Assembly (NCBI GenBank): GCA_020633125.1
Contig: JACKEH010000067.1
Span: 1 to 22,569 of the forward strand
Direction of reading: 5' to 3'
DNA length: 22,569 bases
Origin: Sandaracinus sp.
GTDB taxonomy: Bacteria; Myxococcota_A; Polyangia; Polyangiales; Houyiibacteriaceae
In this document: piece after piece, positions 1-6,494 of the stretch
Numbering within the stretch: position 1 is the first letter of the stretch
Layout: each line of letters starts with the position of its first letter
Notes under the pieces: generated by a model
The model's input: only the letters and a program-made list of their open reading frames with translations
Databases searched by the model: none
What the model was told of the DNA's origin: nothing
Made by a program: the position numbers and the translations under genes

Positions 1-1100
1 ACGTCGAGGTGACGAATCATCTCGAGGATGCGGAGGTAGGCGCGCTCGGTCGCGAGGATGATGAGCGAGTTCGTGCGCTCGTCGGAGAGGATGCTCGTGA
101 TGCGCGACTCGCCGGTGCGGCTGCCGATGGTGGCGGCGCCTTGCTGACCCGCGGCAGCGCTCGTCGCGGTGGCGTTCGCGGCGGCGGCCCGGGCACGTCG
201 GGGAGCGCGGGGAGCGGCGGCCGGGCTCGCGGCGGCGCCACCTCCACTGCTGCTGCCTTGGGCCGAGGGGAAGATCTCTTGGAGCTTCGCGGCGATCTCG
301 GCCGCGTTCGCATAGTGAATCGGCTCGATCCAGATCTGCTCGCCGGTCCGCGAGACGTCGACGGCCTCGATGAGCCGCAACATGCGCTGAATCTGCGTGC
401 CGGTGTCGGTGAGGATCAGCGTGTTGGTCGGTGCGTACGCGGTGACGGCACCGGCCTGCGACTTGAAGCGCGAGAGCAAGGTCGCCGCGTCTTCGGCGCT
501 CACGTTCTCGACGCGGTGCAGGCGCGTGATGAAACGGTCCGAGCCCGGCGTCGGCGTGTCGCCCGTGTAGAGCGGGATCGGCTGGTTCTCGATGTTCGCC
601 GTCTCCGAGATCTTCAGGTAGCGACCTGCGGGCACGACGGTCATGCCGTTGACCTCGAGGATCGAGAGGAAGGCGTTGTACGCCTCGGCGACCGTGACCT
701 GCGTCGGCGCGAAGACCGTCGCCTTGAGGCTGCGGACCTTGCTCGAGAGGATGAAGCGCTTGCCCGTGAGGTTCGAGATGAGCCGCACCAGGTCGGGCAG
801 GTCGGCGTCCTCGAGGTTGAAGGTCACGCGCGCGCGCGGCGAGACGGGCTCGTACTCCACGCCGGTCTCGAACTCGGGCAAGCCGCCGCCGGTGCCGGGG
901 GCCGCGGGCGTCTGTGCTTCGGCTTCGTCGCCACCGGAACGAGTCGCGTCACCGAGGCGCGGGCGAACCCGAGCGGTCGGTCGCACCTGCACCGTCGGAG
1001 ACTCCGACGGAGGCTGCGCGTCGGCGCCGCCGAGCACGAGACCGAGCACCATGAACGATGCCGCGGCGGAGAGGAGGGGGAGGGCGTGTTGAGGCTTCAT
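1..1100 (-). CDS. gspD: Type II secretion system secretin GspD, N-terminal part (gene continues beyond the left edge)
   Basis: This encodes the outer-membrane secretin subunit of the type II secretion system, the gated pore through which folded proteins leave the periplasm. About 366 codons are present; the C-terminal secretin barrel lies outside the window. Translating the minus strand from the ATG at 1100 gives a signal peptide (residues ~1-29, ending GGADAQ), a disordered Pro/Ala linker, an N0-like domain (VTFNLEDADLPDLVRLISN, followed by TGKRFIL), then N1/N2-type repeats with LKIS, NTLILTDTG and RTNSLIILAT motifs typical of secretins. An Ala/Ser/Gly-rich low-complexity insert (~residues 290-325) splits one N domain, as in many myxobacterial GspD proteins. 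The ATG overlaps the gspC stop (ATGA), so the two genes are translationally coupled. The family call is firm. Confidence 0.93.
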   Translation of the reverse strand, partial: MKPQHALPLLSAAASFMVLGLVLGGADAQPPSESPTVQVRPTARVRPRLGDATRSGGDEAEAQTPAAPGTGGGLPEFETGVEYEPVSPRARVTFNLEDADLPDLVRLISNLTGKRFILSSKVRSLKATVFAPTQVTVAEAYNAFLSILEVNGMTVVPAGRYLKISETANIENQPIPLYTGDTPTPGSDRFITRLHRVENVSAEDAATLLSRFKSQAGAVTAYAPTNTLILTDTGTQIQRMLRLIEAVDVSRTGEQIWIEPIHYANAAEIAAKLQEIFPSAQGSSSGGGAAASPAAAPRAPRRARAAAANATATSAAAGQQGAATIGSRTGESRITSILSDERTNSLIILATERAYLRILEMIRHLD

Positions 1101-2119
1101 CGGATGTTGTAGTCGATGGTCGTCGGCTGGCCCCGACGGACGACGGAGAGGGTCAGGTGATCGGCCGTACGAAGCCGCGCATACGCCTCGAGGGCGCTGT
1201 CGGGGCTGCTCATGTCGTAGCCGTTGATGGTTCGGAGCATGTCGCCGTTCTGGACGCCGAGACGTCCGAGCAGGCTGTTCCGACGAATGCCGTAGAGCTT
1301 CACGCCGACGGTGCGGCCGTTCTCTTCGTGCGGGATCACGCGCGCGGTGCGCATGAGCTCGGCTTGGTTCTCGAGCACGCGATCGACGAGCGAGCGGTCG
1401 ATCGTGAAGTTCGTGTCGCTGACGCGCGTGATGCCGGACTCCATGTCCGTCGCGCTGATGCCGCCTTCGCTGGTGCCGGCGTTGGGAGCCGGTGCTTCTT
1501 CGGCGGCGGCGACCTGCGGCGCGGCGCGCGGACGACCGACGGCGGGCTCCTCGCCGAACATCGTGATCTGGCAGCCACCGGTGGCGGGGCGCATGAGCAC
1601 GCGGCTGGACTCGATGTGGTAGACCTCGCGGCCGTCGACCGACTGACCGCGGCGGTAGAGCATCGCCTTGCCCGCGGCCCCGACGATGGCGGCGAAGGAC
1701 CAGTCGGGCGCGACCGGGTTCACGACCGCGGCGACGAGGCGAATGCTGCCGTCGCAGACCGGCGGGTTGGTCCAGTCGACCTCGCCCGACGGCGTCGCCG
1801 GACCCTCGGGGGTCTCGACGGCGACGACGACCTCTTGGTCGATCGCGCCCTGCTCGTGGTCGAAGATGTTCCGACGCAGGATCGCGGTGTCGTCCCGCGA
1901 CTCACGCGCGGCGACCGCGCGCGTCGCGCCGACCGGGGCCGCGCCGCCGGGCTCGACGGGGAGGAACGCCGCGGCGAGCAGACCGGTCGTGCCCTGCGCC
2001 AAGAAGAACGCGGTCGCGCTCAGCGACGCGAGCACGATGAGGATGGCGATGTGGTTGGTGCGGGGGCTTCCCACGAGTCTTCCTTGGCGAGTCGATTCCG
2101 GAGGTTTCGAGCGCCCCAT
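1097..2119 (-). CDS. gspC: Type II secretion system inner-membrane protein GspC
   Basis: GspC links the inner-membrane platform of the type II secretion system to the secretin GspD. The 340-aa product has a short cytoplasmic N-terminus, one membrane segment (~residues 23-52), the homology-region signature RRNIFDHE in the early periplasmic part, and a C-terminal PDZ domain (~265-340) with LLGRLGVQNGDMLRTINGYD and a terminal strand of the kind seen in PDZ-bearing GspC. It is longer than the classic GspC (~270-300 aa) because of a Pro/Ala-rich middle. It ends in a 4-base overlap with gspD. A near-consensus sigma54 promoter lies about 50 bp upstream. No good Shine-Dalgarno sits at normal spacing; a GGGGAGG lies about 25 nt upstream, so the start is slightly uncertain. 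Confidence 0.92.
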   Translation of the reverse strand: MGRSKPPESTRQGRLVGSPRTNHIAILIVLASLSATAFFLAQGTTGLLAAAFLPVEPGGAAPVGATRAVAARESRDDTAILRRNIFDHEQGAIDQEVVVAVETPEGPATPSGEVDWTNPPVCDGSIRLVAAVVNPVAPDWSFAAIVGAAGKAMLYRRGQSVDGREVYHIESSRVLMRPATGGCQITMFGEEPAVGRPRAAPQVAAAEEAPAPNAGTSEGGISATDMESGITRVSDTNFTIDRSLVDRVLENQAELMRTARVIPHEENGRTVGVKLYGIRRNSLLGRLGVQNGDMLRTINGYDMSSPDSALEAYARLRTADHLTLSVVRRGQPTTIDYNIR

Positions 2120-2169
2120 CGGGAGCTCGGCGTCTGGCGCGACCTCCCCGATTCGGCGATGCCGTAATC

Positions 2170-2185
2170 AGCAACGGGCGTGCCT
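2170..2185 (-). promoter_or_regulatory. Sigma54 (RpoN) promoter upstream of gspC
   Basis: Read on the minus strand the site is AGGCACGCCCGTTGCT. Against the sigma54 consensus TGGCACG-N4-TTGCW only the first base differs, and the invariant GG (-24) and GC (-12) are separated by exactly 10 bases. It predicts transcription starting near 2160, about 40 nt before the gspC ATG. The next gene upstream encodes an NtrC-type activator, the class that sigma54 promoters need. The match is seen directly; use in the cell is inferred. Confidence 0.65.
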
Positions 2186-2377
2186 AGCGTGGAAGCCCCC
2201 TCGGTTCCAGCGGATTCCCCACGAACGGCGAGGGATTCGCATCGGGGCGCAAACGTCTCGTTTGCGATGCCTGCCACGTTGTCGCCGGGGGTGGAGCCGG
2301 GCTCGGGGGCGCTGACAAGTTGGCAAGGGAGTCGGGGGGCGATGAGGCCGTTTTCCCAGCAAGCCGGACGAACGACG

Positions 2378-2405
2378 CGAGGGCGGAGGAGATCCCCCGC
2401 CCTCG
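2378..2405 (-). terminator. Probable terminator hairpin of the regulator gene
   Basis: A 9-bp perfect stem (CGAGGGCGG with CCGCCCTCG) around a 10-nt loop lies 20-47 bp downstream of the regulator stop codon. No T tract follows, so termination would be weak or depend on Rho. Confidence 0.4.
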
Positions 2406-2424
2406 ACGCCGATGGCCGGATTGT

Positions 2425-3789
2425 TCAGTCGTCTCGGTCGCTTCCGACCTTGCGGTAGATCGTCCGGGCGGAGATTCCGAGGAGCTGCGCTGCGAGCTGC
2501 TTGTCGCCTTGGGTGTGCTCCAGGGTCCGGGCGAGGACTCGGCGCTCGATCTCGGCGAGGGGGGTCCCGAGCGCGAAGCTCATCGTCGCCTCGTCCCGTC
2601 GTTCGGCGCGGGCGACCGCGTCCGGCAGATCCGCGACCTCGAGGCTCGTGTTCTTGGCGAGCACGACCGCGCGCTCGATGACGTTCTCGAGCTCACGCAC
2701 GTTGCCCGGCCAGTCGTAAGCAACGAGCTTGTCGAGCGCTTCACGGCTCGTGACGAGCGGTTCGCGATGGTTTTTCTTCGCGTAGAGCGCGAGGAAATGG
2801 TCGACGAGCAGCGGCACGTCGTCGCGTCGATCGCGCAGCGGGGGGCTCGTGATCGCGATGACGTTCAGGCGGTAGTAGAGGTCCTCGCGGAACTCGCCCA
2901 TGCGCGCGGCCTGTCGGAGGTCGCGGTTGGTGGCGGCGATGAGGCGGAAGCTCGCTTTGACGGTCTTGCCGCCGAGCGGCTCGTACTCGCCTTCCTGCAG
3001 GACACGCAGGAGCTTCACCTGCACCGCGGGGCTGAGCTCGCCGATCTCGTCGAGGAAGAGCGTGCCGCCGGCGGCCTGCGCGATGCGGCCCTCACGCTTG
3101 GTGACGGCCCCGGTGAAGGCGCCGCGTTCGTGGCCGAAAAGCTCGGATTCCACGATGGTTTCCGGCAGCGCGGACAGATTGACACCGACGAAAGGACCGT
3201 CGAGCCCGCTGCGCTCGTGAATGTGGCGCGCGAGCAGCTCCTTGCCGGTGCCGCTCTCGCCGAGCACGAGCACCGTGGCGGTCGAGGGCGCGGCGGTGGT
3301 CGCGATGTCGAGGGCGTGGCGCAGCGCGGAGCTGGAGCCGACGATGCCGCGCACCGGCGACGAACGTTTGAGTGCCGTCAGCTCGTTGCGGAGCGTGCGG
3401 TTCTCCGCGACGAGGGCGTGGCGCTCGGCGGCCTTTCGCACGGTCTTGACGATGTGCAGGCGCTTGAGCGGTTTCTCGACGAAGTCGTAGGCGCCTTCGC
3501 GCATCGCCTCGACCGCGGTCTCGATGGTGCCGTACGCGGTCATCAACACGACCTCGGCGTCGGGCGCGACGGTTCGCAGCGCCTTGACCAAGTCGATGCC
3601 GCTCATGCCCGGCATCATCAGGTCGGTCAGGACGACGTCGACGCGGTGCTGGCGGCAGAGGTCGAGGGCCTCTTGGGCGGAGCTGGCGGTCAGCGCGCGA
3701 AAGCCCTCCTTCTGGAAGATCTTTCGGAGCGAGACGAGGTTGGCCTCTTCGTCGTCGACCACGACGACGGTGATCTCGGCTTCGGACAT
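2425..3789 (-). CDS. Sigma54-dependent NtrC-family response regulator
   Basis: The 454-aa product has the three NtrC-type modules. A receiver domain (1-~120) carries the acidic pocket D12-D13, phospho-acceptor D56 (VVLTDLMMPG), T84 (MTAYG) and K106. An AAA+ sigma54-activation domain (~145-380) has Walker A GESGTGKE (177-184) and the sigma54-contact loop GAFTGA (223-228). A Fis-type helix-turn-helix ends the protein (QLAAQLLGISARTIYRK). Phosphorylated, it should hydrolyse ATP to open sigma54 promoters. The ATG at 3789 is preferred because it begins directly at the receiver fold (MSEAEITVVVVDDE) and has a purine-rich AAGACAGAGAG upstream; an in-frame extension to 3900 adds residues outside the fold. 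No histidine kinase is present in the window. The gspC promoter downstream is an obvious candidate target. Confidence 0.95.
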   Translation of the reverse strand: MSEAEITVVVVDDEEANLVSLRKIFQKEGFRALTASSAQEALDLCRQHRVDVVLTDLMMPGMSGIDLVKALRTVAPDAEVVLMTAYGTIETAVEAMREGAYDFVEKPLKRLHIVKTVRKAAERHALVAENRTLRNELTALKRSSPVRGIVGSSSALRHALDIATTAAPSTATVLVLGESGTGKELLARHIHERSGLDGPFVGVNLSALPETIVESELFGHERGAFTGAVTKREGRIAQAAGGTLFLDEIGELSPAVQVKLLRVLQEGEYEPLGGKTVKASFRLIAATNRDLRQAARMGEFREDLYYRLNVIAITSPPLRDRRDDVPLLVDHFLALYAKKNHREPLVTSREALDKLVAYDWPGNVRELENVIERAVVLAKNTSLEVADLPDAVARAERRDEATMSFALGTPLAEIERRVLARTLEHTQGDKQLAAQLLGISARTIYRKVGSDRDD

Positions 3790-3814
3790 CGTGTGACTCT
3801 CTGTCTTTCGCGGA

Positions 3815-3828
3815 TGACAATCTGTCAA
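3815..3828 (-). promoter_or_regulatory. Palindrome overlapping a -35-like hexamer in front of the regulator gene
   Basis: TGACAATCTGTCA (3815-3827) is an inverted repeat TGACA-N3-TGTCA, 25 bp before the regulator start. Read on the minus strand its left arm is part of a perfect -35 hexamer TTGACA (3828-3823). No clear -10 follows at 17 bp. The overlap of an operator-like palindrome with a -35 box suggests repression or autoregulation; this is inference. Confidence 0.35.
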
Positions 3829-3950
3829 CCGGGCGCCCGCGAGCGGCGAGAATTCCAGGGGTTTCGTCATCGAGCGTCTCCTGAGGCACTCGCGGAGCAA
3901 ACGACGGGCCGGTCTTGCCTGGCGGCCTCCCCCATGGCGATGCTCCGCGC

Positions 3951-4397
3951 GTGACGCAGGACGAGGTCGAGCGCGCGTTCGCGGCGTGGAAGGGGCGCTA
4001 CGTCTGGGGGGTCCGCGTCGGCGCGGAGTCGTTGCTCTCGTTCGAAGGCGGGGAGCCGCGCCTCGAGGTCAACGAGCACCACGACGTGCACGGCGAGCTA
4101 CGCCGCGAGGTGCTGCCGCGTGGCGGCCATCGTTTCGTGGTCTTCGATGCGCGCTTCGAGCTCGGTTTCCACGGGGAGACCGCCGCCACCGACGAGGACG
4201 GGCCGGGGACGCTCGCGCGCGCCGCTGCGGAGCTGTCGGGCCAAGCGCTCGAGCGGGTGGGCCTCGAGAAGGGGGCGCTTCGCCTCGAGTTCGACCTCGG
4301 CGCCCAGCTGCGGGTCTGGCGGCATCCACAGAGCGAGCCGGGCGCCCTCGTCTGGCAGCTCGTGTCCGAAGGCATGCAGCTGGTCTTTCGCGCCTGA
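3951..4397 (+). CDS. Hypothetical protein, ~148 aa
   Basis: I do not recognise this gene. The reading frame has the strong G/C third-position bias of the neighbouring real genes, and the antisense frames are poorer. A GTG start at 3951 (VTQDEVERAF) is preferred; an upstream in-frame TTG at 3915 adds 12 codons with weaker codon bias, and neither start has a clear Shine-Dalgarno. The product is soluble, without signal peptide or membrane segment. It appears to hold two similar strand pairs: VGAESLLSFEGGEPRLEV near the N-terminus and KGALRLEFDLGAQLRVWR near the C-terminus, separated by an acidic linker, and ends VWQLVSEGMQLVFRA. This layout resembles small two-lobed beta proteins of the immunity/DUF type, but no family can be named. 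It is divergent from the regulator gene. Confidence 0.65.
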   Translation: MTQDEVERAFAAWKGRYVWGVRVGAESLLSFEGGEPRLEVNEHHDVHGELRREVLPRGGHRFVVFDARFELGFHGETAATDEDGPGTLARAAAELSGQALERVGLEKGALRLEFDLGAQLRVWRHPQSEPGALVWQLVSEGMQLVFRA

Positions 4398-4414
4398 GAG
4401 CGCCCAGCACTTGC

Positions 4415-4433
4415 ACGGTTCGAAACCGTGCGG
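4415..4433. other. Intergenic hairpin resembling a T-arm or terminator
   Basis: GCACGGTTCGAAACCGTGC forms an 8-bp perfect stem with a CGA loop 18 bp after the stop codon of the orphan gene. There is no T tract. The CACGG-TTCGAAA-CCGTG layout happens to match a tRNA T-arm, but no matching acceptor, D or anticodon arms were found on either strand. Confidence 0.35.
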
Positions 4434-4511
4434 CTCCGGAACGCCGCCCGCGAATCGTGGCGTGCGTTCTGAAGCCCTTTCGCGGGCGAGAGGGGAATCA
4501 CGCGAAGGGGG

Positions 4512-4541
4512 GCGGTGGAGGGCCGGGGATTGAACCCCGCG
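4512..4541 (-). other. tRNA/tmRNA 3'-end-like remnant
   Basis: Read on the minus strand, this stretch has a T-arm-like GCGGGGTTCAATCCCCG followed by a seven-base acceptor strand GCCCTCC and ACC, the Ala/tmRNA-type 3' end. The T loop is one base short and no partner acceptor strand (GGAGGGC in minus orientation) or tRNA body exists at the expected distance. It is a degenerate fragment or a chance match. Confidence 0.25.
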
Positions 4542-4599
4542 GCATCCCCCTGCTATGTCGTCGCGTCGCTCGTGTCAGACGGGCGTGGTGGAGGGCTTC

Positions 4600-5976
4600 A
4601 TGGTGCGTTGGACTTCGATTCTCTTGCTTTTGGGCCTCGCGAGCGTGGGCTGTGGTGACGACGACGGCGTGACGCCGATGGACGACGCGGGCACGGAGAC
4701 CGACTCCGGCACGCCGGGGACGGACGCCGGCCGCGACGCAGGCACACCCGTCGATTCCGGAACGGACGCGGGCGTCACCTGCACGACCGGCTGTGAAATC
4801 GTCGAGCTCGCCACGGGCATCGATCACGTCTGCGGACGTCGCGAAAACGGCCAGGTGCTCTGTTGGGGCGGCAACGGCGCCGGTCAGCTCGGCGACGGTC
4901 GCGAGCGCGGCCACGGCGACTGTGCGACCCGCGAGGACGGAGCCTCCGGCTACGACTGCACGGCGACCCCCGTGGTGGTGCGTGGCGTGACCGCGAGCGC
5001 GATCGCGACCAACTCGTCGTTTCAGACCTGCGCCATCACCAGCGAGGGCACGTCTTGTTGGGGTCTCGAAGACGTCGCCGCGACGGGCTCGGACACGCGC
5101 GCGGAGCGCTTCCAGCCGGAGATCGTGATGGGGTTCTCCCCGGCGGTCGCCTTGGAGGCGCCCTTCAGCCAGCTCTGCGCACGCCTGATGAACGGCACGG
5201 TCGTGTGTCGTGGCGAGAACGACTCGGGGCAGCTGCTCGCCGAGGGAGACGATCCGCGGCGCATGGCGATGCCGCTCACGGGTCTCTCGGACGTGCTCGA
5301 GTTCGACCTCGGCGTCGGGGCCAACTTCGGCTGCGTGCGCACCGCCGACGCCCTTCGCTGCTGGGGCTCGAACCAGGACGGTCAGCTCGGCGACGGCGTG
5401 GCGGAGCACTCGCTCTGCGGCCTCGTGCCGGAGACCTTCGATTGCAGCCGCACGCCGGTGACGGTGTCGACGCTCGACCCGGCGGAGGTCGTTCAGGTCG
5501 AGCTCGGCTCGCGCTTCGCGTGTGCGCTTCTCGACGACGGCACCGTCTGGTGCTGGGGCGCGAACGCAGCGGGTCAGCTCGGTGACGGCACCACGGTGTC
5601 GAAGGCGGAGCCGCAGCAGGTCCCGGGGCTCACGGGCGTCGCGCAGATCTCGCTCGGCGCGCTCACGGCGTGCGCGGTGCTCGACTCGGGCGACGTGCGT
5701 TGCTGGGGCTCGAACCAGGAAGGTCAGATTGGCGACGGCGCGGAGATCGGCAGCCACGCCTCGTGTGAGATCGGCACGACGGTCGACTGCGTGACCTCTC
5801 CGACCGCGGTGTTGCTCGAGGCGAACGTCACGTCGGTGCAGGTCGGCACGCAGACGGTGTGTGCCCTCGCCGAGGGTGGCGCGGTCTATTGCTGGGGCGC
5901 GAACCTGCGTCGCCAGCTCGGCCAAGACGACCGCATGCGTCGTTCGACGCCGGTCGAGGTCGCCGGCCTCGACTGA
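4600..5976 (+). CDS. RCC1-repeat beta-propeller lipoprotein
   Basis: The 458-aa product begins with a lipoprotein signal peptide (MVRWTSILLLLGLASVGC, lipid-attachment C18) and an Asp/Gly/Thr-rich spacer of ~45 residues. It then has seven RCC1-type repeats, each built as CA-x3-DG-x2-CWG-x-N-x2-GQLGDG. The first, fourth, fifth and sixth are canonical (for example CWGSNQDGQLGDG). The second and third have lost parts of the GQLGDG tail, and the last ends RRQLGQDD. Seven repeats are what a closed seven-blade propeller needs. Paired Cys residues in each blade suggest disulfides, consistent with an exported protein. The ATG at 4600 is chosen over an in-frame ATG at 4555 because GGAGGG lies 5-6 nt before it and it starts directly at the signal peptide. 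RCC1-like lipoproteins are common in myxobacteria, generally with unknown ligands. Confidence 0.9.
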   Translation: MVRWTSILLLLGLASVGCGDDDGVTPMDDAGTETDSGTPGTDAGRDAGTPVDSGTDAGVTCTTGCEIVELATGIDHVCGRRENGQVLCWGGNGAGQLGDGRERGHGDCATREDGASGYDCTATPVVVRGVTASAIATNSSFQTCAITSEGTSCWGLEDVAATGSDTRAERFQPEIVMGFSPAVALEAPFSQLCARLMNGTVVCRGENDSGQLLAEGDDPRRMAMPLTGLSDVLEFDLGVGANFGCVRTADALRCWGSNQDGQLGDGVAEHSLCGLVPETFDCSRTPVTVSTLDPAEVVQVELGSRFACALLDDGTVWCWGANAAGQLGDGTTVSKAEPQQVPGLTGVAQISLGALTACAVLDSGDVRCWGSNQEGQIGDGAEIGSHASCEIGTTVDCVTSPTAVLLEANVTSVQVGTQTVCALAEGGAVYCWGANLRRQLGQDDRMRRSTPVEVAGLD

Positions 5977-5995
5977 GCGCCTCTCGCGACGCGAA

Positions 5996-6025
5996 AAACG
6001 CCCCGCCGGTTCGGTGGGGCGTTTC
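5996..6025. terminator. Bidirectional intrinsic terminator
   Basis: AACGCCCC-G-CCG, loop GTT, CGG-T-GGGGCGTT is an 11-12 bp stem flanked by five A on the left and TTTCT on the right. It serves the RCC1 gene on the plus strand and, with five T on the minus strand, the convergent acidic mini-gene. Confidence 0.85.
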
Positions 6026-6091
6026 TCATTGGGCGTGCGAGCCGTGTCGCGAGAGCCACCTCGCGAGGCGCGTCACCAGGACGCCGTTGCG

Positions 6092-6316
6092 TCAGGCGTC
6101 GTCGTGCTCGACGAGCTCGTCGGCGGCCGAGGTGTGCTCTTGGTCGTCTGCCACCGACCCAGCCGCGTCGAGGGTGTCGTCCCAGCTCGGGTCGACGGCG
6201 TCGTCGCCCGAGGTGTCGAGGTCGTCGTCGTAGGTGGGATCGATGCTGTCGTCCTCGCGGCTCGTGAGCGCGCTGAGGAAAGGGGTTCGAATCGCGTGGT
6301 TTCGAATGCCGATCAT
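6092..6316 (-). CDS. Small Asp-rich protein with a tandem 16-residue repeat (74 aa)
   Basis: No family is recognised. The ATG at 6316 is preceded by GGAGG at good spacing (GGGAGGCTGTTCTCATG), which argues for a real gene. After a basic N-terminus (MIGIRNHAIRTPFLSALTSR) the protein is strongly acidic. Residues 25-40 and 41-56 are two adjacent copies of one unit with consensus [IV]DP[ST][YW]DD-x-LD-x2-G. The tail is also acidic (ELVEHDDA). There is no signal peptide or membrane span. Clustered Asp could bind cations or mimic nucleic acid, or the N-terminus could be a leader; none of this can be decided here. It shares a bidirectional terminator with the RCC1 gene. Confidence 0.7.
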   Translation of the reverse strand: MIGIRNHAIRTPFLSALTSREDDSIDPTYDDDLDTSGDDAVDPSWDDTLDAAGSVADDQEHTSAADELVEHDDA

Positions 6317-6467
6317 GAGAACAGCCTCCCGCGCCGAGGTGCGCGTCTGAACGTTTGATCAGTATGCGCGTTTCGCGGGCGGCGTCCAGTGACGTCGTGG
6401 TGTCGAGTCGTTCCCCCGTGGCCCGAGTCATCTCGTTGGCTCGTTGGCTCGTTCGCTCCGCCGCGTC

Positions 6468-6483
6468 CGAACCGCGCGGTTCG
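6468..6483. other. 16-bp perfect palindrome after the MopE-repeat gene
   Basis: CGAACCGCGCGGTTCG is a perfect palindrome 11 bp downstream of the stop codon of the minus-strand lipoprotein gene. It may act as a weak transcription-end hairpin; no T tract follows. The rest of 6317-6494 shows only a short TCGTTGGC direct repeat. Confidence 0.4.
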
Positions 6484-6494
6484 AGCCGTGCCCC

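Larger units (their letters stand above)
2120..2424. other. Intergenic spacer between the regulator gene and gspC
   Basis: No convincing gene lies in these 305 bases. Besides the sigma54 site it holds a perfect 8-bp hairpin with a TCT loop at 2248-2266 (CGCAAACG/CGTTTGCG) and a GC-rich hairpin at 2378-2405 just past the regulator stop codon. The first hairpin lies upstream of the promoter; it is not where an attenuator of gspC would be and could instead be a protein-binding inverted repeat. Confidence 0.55.

Noticed and set aside
2320..3954. Plus-strand open frame opposite the response regulator
   Set aside because: The complementary strand encodes all NtrC motifs. The plus frame has no recognisable motif and the composition of a shadow.
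4367..4440. A tRNA gene using the T-arm-like hairpin at 4415-4433
   Set aside because: No acceptor partner, D arm or anticodon arm fits on either strand, and the 5' part would overlap coding sequence.
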